Made by a program: the position numbers and the translations under genes | Source: Kuschelorhynchus macadamiae | Taxonomy: Eukaryota > Arthropoda > Insecta > Coleoptera > Curculionidae | Direction: 5' to 3' | NCBI GenBank assembly: GCA_030620095.1 | Contig: JAUTXW010002359.1 | Location: 3,453,501 to 3,517,500 of the forward strand | Length of the DNA: 64,000 nucleotides | The notes under the pieces: model-generated | What the model was told of the DNA's origin: nothing | Databases searched by the model: none | What the model saw: the letters and a program-made list of their open reading frames with translations, nothing else | In this document: positions 58,149 to 64,000 of the stretch, in pieces | Position numbering within the stretch: the first letter of the stretch is position 1 | How the letters are laid out: every line of letters starts with the position of its first letter

Positions 58149-59898
58149 CGAAAACAATGTATTGACTACAAATTTAGCAAACGTGGCTGCTTCGTCAGGA
58201 ATTGGTTTGAAAGATTGCAATAAATTGTATTATTAATATTTATAATGAATAATTTTTCATGTTTTATAGTTTTTAATAAAATAATTTATAAAAACCTTCT
58301 TTGCTTTTTCTATATTACAAATTTCAAATTAAAAAAGAATGAATGAGTGAAAATTCGTGCGAAAATAAATAGAAGTGCGGTAATGAAGCTCTTAACTCAC
58401 GCAAAATGCGTGGATTAAGAGCATCTTAACTCACGTAAATAATAATATTTTATATAACAAGTGGCTCAAAAGGTGCTTTTTACTACGTTTAGCCATAAGT
58501 TATATACAATTGTTTTTATGGCTATTTAAAGTTCACGAAAAAATCAATATCATTTGAACAATGATAATATTAATAATTTTGAATGCATTTTTTATCCCAA
58601 AACGTAGATAGTGTATAGGGTGGTTTTGTTAATAAGAATCGAAACGTAATATTTTCATTGATCATTAAGTGTCAAAACTTTAGAGTTTAAAAGTGTTGTT
58701 CATGTTAGAGTGCCCAAATATTATAGAATTTTCGTAAAGTTGTTGCCGAAAATGTTTGAAACTATTAAAAAGTGCCAGATATGCAGTTTGAGCATTGATA
58801 AGTATCGCTAATGGTGTATTTTGTTTGTTTTTTAAGTTTTCAAGAGTGGCATCATTGTAAGCATAAGTTTTTGTGGCACTGATTGAATGATAGTAATGTA
58901 GAGCTTATTCTGGTATTGGAGAATAGTAAGAACGGTTTTAAAATAAAATTAAATGGATTTTTAGTAGCAAAGAAATTTTATTTTATAAAAAAATTCGAAC
59001 ATAATGTTTTAATTGACTTTTTAGCATAGTAACCTAAAAGAGTTCTCTTTTCTTAGAGTGTCTGCAGTCTTCTCATCTAATGTTAAAACGTTTAAGTGGA
59101 AAAAAATTTAAAAAACGCTATTTCGCTGAACATAATAAATAATTCTTTAGTGAACTTGGTGTCGATATCTGAAGTACCTGGAGGCCCTTACTATCGAGTA
59201 CGAATATCACGCATTTTGGCGTTTTCACGACACTAATTCGTATAAAAAAGAAAAATAATAAAGAATTACCGTTCCCTTTGAAAACGCCCGTTTTATTAGT
59301 AAATACATCCTTTTACTTAGGCCCGCACCTCGGATATTAGAAAATTTGTATTCCAATCCAGTGTGTGTCGTCGCTATGGAGTTCCGTTCACGACTTTCAT
59401 TTCCTTCCGATATTTTTCTTTAGAAAATGGCTACGGATTCGGCCTAAACACCGTTCCTTCAAACGTTATTATTTCTCATTTGATATCGCTCTAGGACTGG
59501 ATCCTTTCTATATATTTTAAATTGCTTTTGTAGAAGCTGGCTCAACAATGTGATTCGTTATATTTTTCGGATCCTTGCTTAGTAGGTATGGGACATAGTT
59601 AAAAAAGGTTCTACACTGAAATACGTCTAGCTACTAAAATAAAGCCATTAGCTTTAAGTTTTACAGAGAAAAAGCCAGGTAATGCTTTTTAAAAGACAAG
59701 GCCAAAGTCTACCTTTCAACTTAATTTCAAGTACACATTTTTGTTTTATAATCGTCAAATTAGGTATTTTCAAATATATAAAATTTAAAAATAAGAACTT
59801 CTTTAATTATTTTATTATAAGATATTTAAACGCTGTATTATTGTAATTTAATTTTTTTTTTATTTCTTATCGATGTAGCCGTTACTTGATGGAAATTC
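58149..59898. other. Stretch without recognised genes
   Basis: A+T-rich with one hairpin (58388-58422). The patch 59150-59480 is somewhat richer in G+C but has no frame or motif I can name. Confidence 0.5.
58388..58422. repeat. 15-bp imperfect hairpin
   Basis: GCTCTTAACTCACGC and GCGTGGATTAAGAGC pair in 13 of 15 positions around a 5-base loop. The left arm core CTTAACTCACG recurs at 58426-58436. Confidence 0.7.
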
Positions 59899-59904
59899 AT
59901 TATA

Positions 59905-60541
59905 CACTAGTATACAAAATAAAACACGTTTAGTTTCCACTTATTTATTTCTGCTTGACAGCTGTTTCGACAAACTGTGTCTTTGTCAAAAGCTAACTTA
60001 AAACTGACACTAATATCTGTACCAAATATAAAAAAAAATATATAAAAATCTTAATGGTGTCAATAAAACAATATCGGTGTTTACACACCTCGTCTATTCT
60101 TTAGGTATAAAGATTTAACAAAGGGGAACCATGTAAGTCCAACTGGTCATTCAATAAAATATTTCGGGTTTTCCTCTTGTTAATTTCTAAACTTTCCAAA
60201 TGGTTCAATTTGTAGCTTTTATTAGCCCTATGCAAAATTTTATATTCGTTTTTAAATGTATGATTTGCTTCTATCAAATGTTTAGCGTAATTGGAGTCTG
60301 TTTTTTCTTTATTATATGAGGATTTGTGTTCTTTTATACGTTTATTGAAAGATCTACCCGTTTGGCCAATGTAAACTTTATCACAGGAACCACATTCTAA
60401 TTCGTATACCCCTGATTTTTTAGATTTATCAGACTTGGATTTATTATTTTTAATATATTTCCCTAATGTATTATTTGTACAGAAGGCAACTTTATGATCT
60501 GCTCTCATGAGACTTAAACTGCATAAAGGCAATATGCCCAT
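59905..60541 (-). mobile_element. PLE2 inverted partial copy
   Basis: Mirror of 61.38-61.98 kb. Minus-strand frame 60541-60101 encodes the GIY-YIG part, LMRADHKVAFCTNNTLGKYI, SGVYELECGSCDKVYIGQTG, RSFNKRIKEHKSSYNKEK and DQLDLHGSPLLNLYT, nearly identical to the plus copy. Polymerase is absent. Followed at its 3' side by the terminal repeat with the hammerhead-like motif. Confidence 0.92.
59957..59989 (-). ncRNA. Hammerhead-like variant, PLE2 inverted copy
   Basis: Minus strand TTGACAA, extra A, GACAC, loop AGT, TTGTC, then GAAACAGCTGTC. One stem II mismatch. Confidence 0.5.
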
Positions 60542-60708
60542 TAGACCTGTAGTGTCTTATGTGACAGCTCCAGCTCACACGATTTCTAATAAATTAATAG
60601 ACATTATTAGTACATTTTGTAATTTTAAACCAAAATTTAGTATTAAAAATAGTTTATTTATTACTCAAAAATAAAGTTAATCATATTATTAAGAATGATA
60701 TATTAGAT

Positions 60709-61797
60709 TTGTTAACAGTGTGTGTAGATCAAAATTACTTTGAATTCAATGGCTCCGTGTATGTAAGTAAAGAAGGTTTAATAATGGGTAATCCTTTGAG
60801 TCCTATACTAGCAGAAATATTTCTAGATAATATTGAACAATTAATGTATAATCACCCGTTAAGAAATAAGTTCATTTATTGGTATATATATGTAGACGAC
60901 ATACTAGCTTGTGTCACGGGAACAGAGAGACAACTAAAGTTATTTTTATATTTTATTAATAATTTACATAAAAATATTAAATTTACGTTAGAAGTGGAAC
61001 AAGATAAGACAATAAATTTTTTGGATTTAACAATTATGAACAATAAACACGATTTTCAAATTTATCACAAACCATTTTACACAGATATAACAATATATAA
61101 AACATCAAATCATCCTTTTGCACATAAAATGGCAGCTTTCAACAGTTTTGTACATCGTTTAATTAGTATACCTATGTCATCAGATAACTATAATAAAAAA
61201 TTGAATATTATAAAGCAGATTGCTGTTAACAATGGTTATAGTCCTAATATAGTCGACAAAATAGTAAATAAAAAACAATATAAAAAAGCAATCAATTTAA
61301 TCTATCCAAATAATAATTTAAAAGATATAGCCAAATTTAATACAATAACATATACAGGCAAAATTAGCTCTAAAATCAGTAAACATCTCATGAGAGCGGA
61401 TTATAAAGTTGCCTTCTGTACAAATAATACATTAGGGCAATATATTAAAAATAATAAATCCAAGTCTGATAAATCTAAAAAATCAGGGGTATACGAATTA
61501 GAATGTGGTTCCTGTGATAAAGTTTACATTGGCCAAACGGGTAGATCTTTCAATAAACGTATAAAAGAACACAAATCCTCATATAATAAAGAAAAAACAG
61601 ACTCCAATTACGCTAAACATTTGATAGAAGCAAATCATACATTTAAAAACGAATATAAAATTTTGCATAGGGCTAATAAAAGCTACAAATTGAACCATTT
61701 GGAAAGTTTAGAAATTAACAAGAGGAAAACCCGAAATATTTTATTGAATGACCAGTTGGACTTAAATGGTTCCCCTTTGTTAAATCTTTATATCTAA
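60709..61797 (+). pseudogene. PLE2 reverse transcriptase (partial) with intact GIY-YIG endonuclease
   Basis: An uninterrupted 362-codon frame. Residues 1-60 hold CVDQNYFEFNGSVYVSKEGL and IMGNPLSPILAEIFLDNIEQ (polymerase motif B), then YWYIYVDDILACVTGT (motif C, YVDD) near 65-75. FTLEVEQDKTINFLDLTI and KPFYTDITIYKTSNHPFAHK are the usual region after YVDD. From about residue 255: SGVYELECGSCDKVYIGQTG and RSFNKRIKEHKSSYN, a complete GIY-YIG N-terminal half, then DSNYAKHLIEANHTF and NHLESLEINKRKTRNIL with the catalytic glutamate region. Upstream, RPVVSYVTAPAHTISNK (60550-60600) ends in stops and the FDV motif A is missing, so no polymerase activity is expected, yet the nuclease part looks undamaged. 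Confidence 0.9.
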
Positions 61798-61908
61798 AGA
61801 ATAGACGAGGTGTGTAAACACCGATATTGTTTTATTGACACCATTAAGATTTTTATATATTTTTGTTTATATTTGGTACAGATTTTAGTGTCAGTTTTAA
61901 GTTAGCTT

Positions 61909-61941
61909 TTGACAAAGACACAGTGTGTCGAAACAGCTGTC
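61909..61941 (+). ncRNA. Hammerhead-like variant, PLE2 main copy
   Basis: TTGACAA, extra A, GACAC, loop AGT, GTGTC, GAAACAGCTGTC. Stem II five perfect pairs. ACAGCTGT is fully self-complementary, which would give an 8-bp stem III only in a dimer. Core positions 3 and 8 are T and A in place of C and G. Confidence 0.55.
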
Positions 61942-62000
61942 AAGCACAAATAAATAAGTGGAAATTAATAAACTAAACGTGTTATTTGTTGCTTGTCGGT

Positions 62001-62319
62001 TGATTTTATATTTTTACATTCTGCAGTTAATCTAGTTCACAAACTCGAAATGGTGGTAATTCTTGCTACTGCTAGTAAAAATATGAGTGAGGGCTCATAG
62101 GATTTGGAGTGACGTGTGGAAAAATTAAAATACAAATTAAAAAAAATCAGTTTTTTTGCAAATAACTCGGAAATTCTTAACATGTAAGAATTTAAAAAAT
62201 GGGTTATAAAAAGAATGAAATTTCCAGGAAAAAAGTGCCGCCTCCCGGGATTCTATCTCTATTGTTAACAAATTTAATTTAATCATGAAAATAGAGTAAC
62301 AAGTAAAAAAATTGTAAAT
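62001..62319. other. Stretch without recognisable features
   Basis: Nothing nameable. Confidence 0.5.
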
Positions 62320-62505
62320 TTCCTTCACCCGGAACTTCCTTCGTTATGAATCTTTCCTTTTATTAGGAATAGTAAAGTATGACCCAATTTAGTTTAGGAC
62401 ATAGCCATTTAGTATCACATATACCATATTTTCAAAGATTTTTATTGGGCGCCATATTCTTCCCCCATATTGTATTCCTACCAATATTTTACCAGTTTCT
62501 ACATA
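62320..62505 (-). repeat. Rep-A terminal block, solo
   Basis: CACCCGGAACTTCCTTCGTT, ATTAGGAATAGTAAAGTATG and ATTGGGCGCCATATTCTTCC match 42.77-42.95 kb in the same orientation. Confidence 0.8.
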
Positions 62506-62512
62506 TGAAAAA

Positions 62513-62700
62513 CTATTGTAGATAACTGCATGACATTTGATACACGTCTTCTATGCATTAAGGAGCATACGGATTTACCCAGGTTAATCACATATGCACG
62601 CCACTGGTAGAAATTTCAATAATTGATTGTTAATAAAAAATGACCTTTTATGTATAAAAGACGTGTATCAAATTTCACACAGTTATTTATCTATAATAGC
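62513..62700. repeat. Inverted repeat, about 190 bp
   Basis: Arms 62513-62557 and 62651-62700 share TTTGATACACGTCTT and CTATTGTAGATAACTG-like sequence in inverse. Non-coding; directly abuts the Rep-A fragment. Confidence 0.7.
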
Positions 62701-62704
62701 ATCA

Positions 62705-63135
62705 GGATTAAAAAAAATGTTTTTTTGAAACCCTCTATCTCCAAACTTAAGACTTTTAGGTTCATATCAAACTTTTTTTCTTAAAGAGGTCCAAGAATCA
62801 CCCCCCTTTAACATTAGCACGCAATTAAGAAACGCCCTGTATACTACTTCACAATGACGCCCCCTGTAATATGACAGCGGAGACAAATGGTCACTTTTGG
62901 CATACCCGAATAGCCCAAAGTCGAACTGCATAAGCTAAAATTTTGATAAATCTTGTTCACTGGAATCAGTGCTGGCTCCACTACTATAACTACATTGATG
63001 TGTTATTTTGGAAAAATATGAGTTCTGTAGTTTTTCAAATATTAATTGCAATCTTAGATATTTTTTGACACCCGGTATTAATTAGAAAATTAATTATTTT
63101 GAAGCAGTTTATTGACAGCTACTTCATGAACAATT
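62705..63135. other. Stretch without recognisable features
   Basis: Nothing nameable. Confidence 0.5.
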
Positions 63136-63157
63136 TTACAAAATATACGAAAAAAAA

Positions 63158-64000
63158 CTAAGCCATTTTTGAGGTTGACGGCTGTGATTCTAATGGTTCG
63201 ATTCCTTCTATATCGTTATCTTCCTCTGAAAATGATGAGGTTTCGTCGTCACTACTTGAAGATCCCAGTGTGATAACTAAATCATCAATAACCGTTTCAA
63301 TTTTGCCATCTCCTTCCCAGTATTTATCTTCAATAGAACGAACATGTTTAATATACGATTTCCAATTTTCAGCCGATATTGAGTCAATCGCTGCTAATGT
63401 TATTTTATTTAAATCTTTAATTGAAAGTTCAACAGGGTTGAGGTCGTACATGTATGGAGGCAGCCTTAAAGGTGTATGACCGAAGTTACGTAAAAGACCG
63501 TCAATTTTATACTTTTTTCTCTAAGCTTGTTGGCTGATATTAAATCATATAATTGATATTTTCTCCATGTTGGATCACATACAAGATTGTTCGATTTAAG
63601 CCACGATGTCATATGAGCTTTTGAATAGTATTTAGTTGGCACTTTATCTTCTACGTGAGAATGATAAGACGCATTATCCATTACAACGATTGATTTAGGA
63701 GGAATGTTAGGTAGAAGCTTCTCGAGCAACCACTTTTCAAAATTTTCTCTATTCATCTGTCCATGATAGTCTCCAGTTGTTAGTCCCGAAAAAGTAAAGC
63801 AGCACCTGGAACAAATCCGGCTTCTGAACCAGCATGAACTATAATAAAGCGACTACTAGAGCGGATTCCCTGAATAACACCTCTAACACTTTCACTTTGC
63901 CAGCATTTGTTCACTGTCATATCATTATCTACCCAGGTTTCGTCTAGATACACAATATTGCGTCCTTCTTGCCTATATTGCCTTACAGTTGATAGATACT
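63158..64000 (-). pseudogene. DDE transposase, IS630/Tc1/mariner group (copy 2, runs off the window)
   Basis: Minus strand from the right edge: RQEGRNIVYLDETWVDND (first aspartate), GVIQGIRSSSRFIIVHAGSE, a one-base frame change near 63790, then LTTGDYHGQMNRENFEKW, IVVMDNASYHSHVEDKVPTK (second aspartate), DPTWRKYQLYDLISANK, a second frame change near 63520, and LPPYMYDLNPVELSIKDLNK (third acid, E of NPVEL). The C-terminus KSYIKHVRSIEDKYWEGDGK is followed by an acidic tail SSSSDDETSSFSEEDNDIEG and a stop at 63158. Only two frame breaks in about 280 residues, so this copy is younger than the one at 35.6 kb. N-terminal DNA-binding region lies outside the window. Confidence 0.88.

Larger units (their letters stand above)
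60545..62000 (+). mobile_element. Penelope-like element PLE2, main copy
   Basis: Begins inside the polymerase at RPVVSYVTAPAHTISNKLID, has an internal deletion near 60680, and continues to a terminal repeat ending near 61985. Head to head with the inverted partial copy, as in PLE1. Confidence 0.92.

Overview
The window looks like a piece of an insect (at least arthropod) genome made almost entirely of transposable-element debris. Support for this: A+T-rich sequence, element families typical of arthropods (Tc1/mariner, piggyBac, zf-TTF hAT, Penelope-like, APE-type LINEs), a short interstitial run of the insect telomere unit TTAGG near 18.77 kb, and long (AT)n tracts. I recognise no host gene, tRNA, rRNA, CRISPR or bacterial-type feature. 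Species cannot be named from this window.

Layout. 0-10 kb: LINE reverse-transcriptase remains (minus, running off the left edge), a decayed Tc1 transposase, a non-autonomous hAT element (4366-5380), a solo Penelope-like end (6.46-6.68 kb), a 390-bp foldback, then an RTE/BovB-like LINE that ends in a 541-bp (AT)n tract. 10-20 kb: a third Penelope-like relic, a Tc1 N-terminus, and a hAT element (15475-17487) with perfect 8-bp target duplications inserted beside a mariner fragment. 20-27 kb: a second LINE, again ending in (AT)n, then non-coding arrays. 27.5-30.6 kb: two copies of one Penelope-like element head to head. 30.7-33.4 kb: a complex non-coding satellite (Rep-A) whose mirror image lies at 42.8-46.2 kb and is interrupted by a roughly 210-bp tandem repeat carrying hammerhead-like motifs. 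35.6 and 63.1 kb: two copies of a DDE transposase of the IS630/Tc1/mariner group. 48.4-51.4 kb: a mariner-type element with very long (about 0.5 kb) terminal inverted repeats, with a hAT fragment nested in a likely intron. 52.5-53.8 kb: piggyBac relic. 54.04-56.89 kb: an apparently intact transposon with 12-bp terminal inverted repeats, perfect 8-bp target duplications and one uninterrupted 734-aa reading frame. 57.8 kb: tyrosine-recombinase fragment. 59.9-62 kb: another Penelope-like element, again with an inverted partial copy.

Two results stand out. First, minimal hammerhead-ribozyme-like motifs (CTGANGA-type core, short stem II, GAAA, then a self-complementary ACGT or ACAGCTGT and C) recur in at least three unrelated-looking repeat families, including a tandem satellite; minimal, possibly dimeric hammerheads are known from Penelope-like elements, and the satellite version is the least expected. 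Second, the 54-57 kb element is the only one whose ends, target duplication and coding sequence all look undamaged.

Repeat family names used below are mine: Rep-A (GTCTG-rich higher-order satellite), Rep-B (hammerhead-like tandem repeat), Rep-C (copies at 12.7, 41.5, 42.1 and 47.2 kb), Rep-D (copies at 41.1 and 52.0 kb). PLE1, PLE2 and PLE3 are the Penelope-like elements at 27-30, 60-62 and 11-12 kb.
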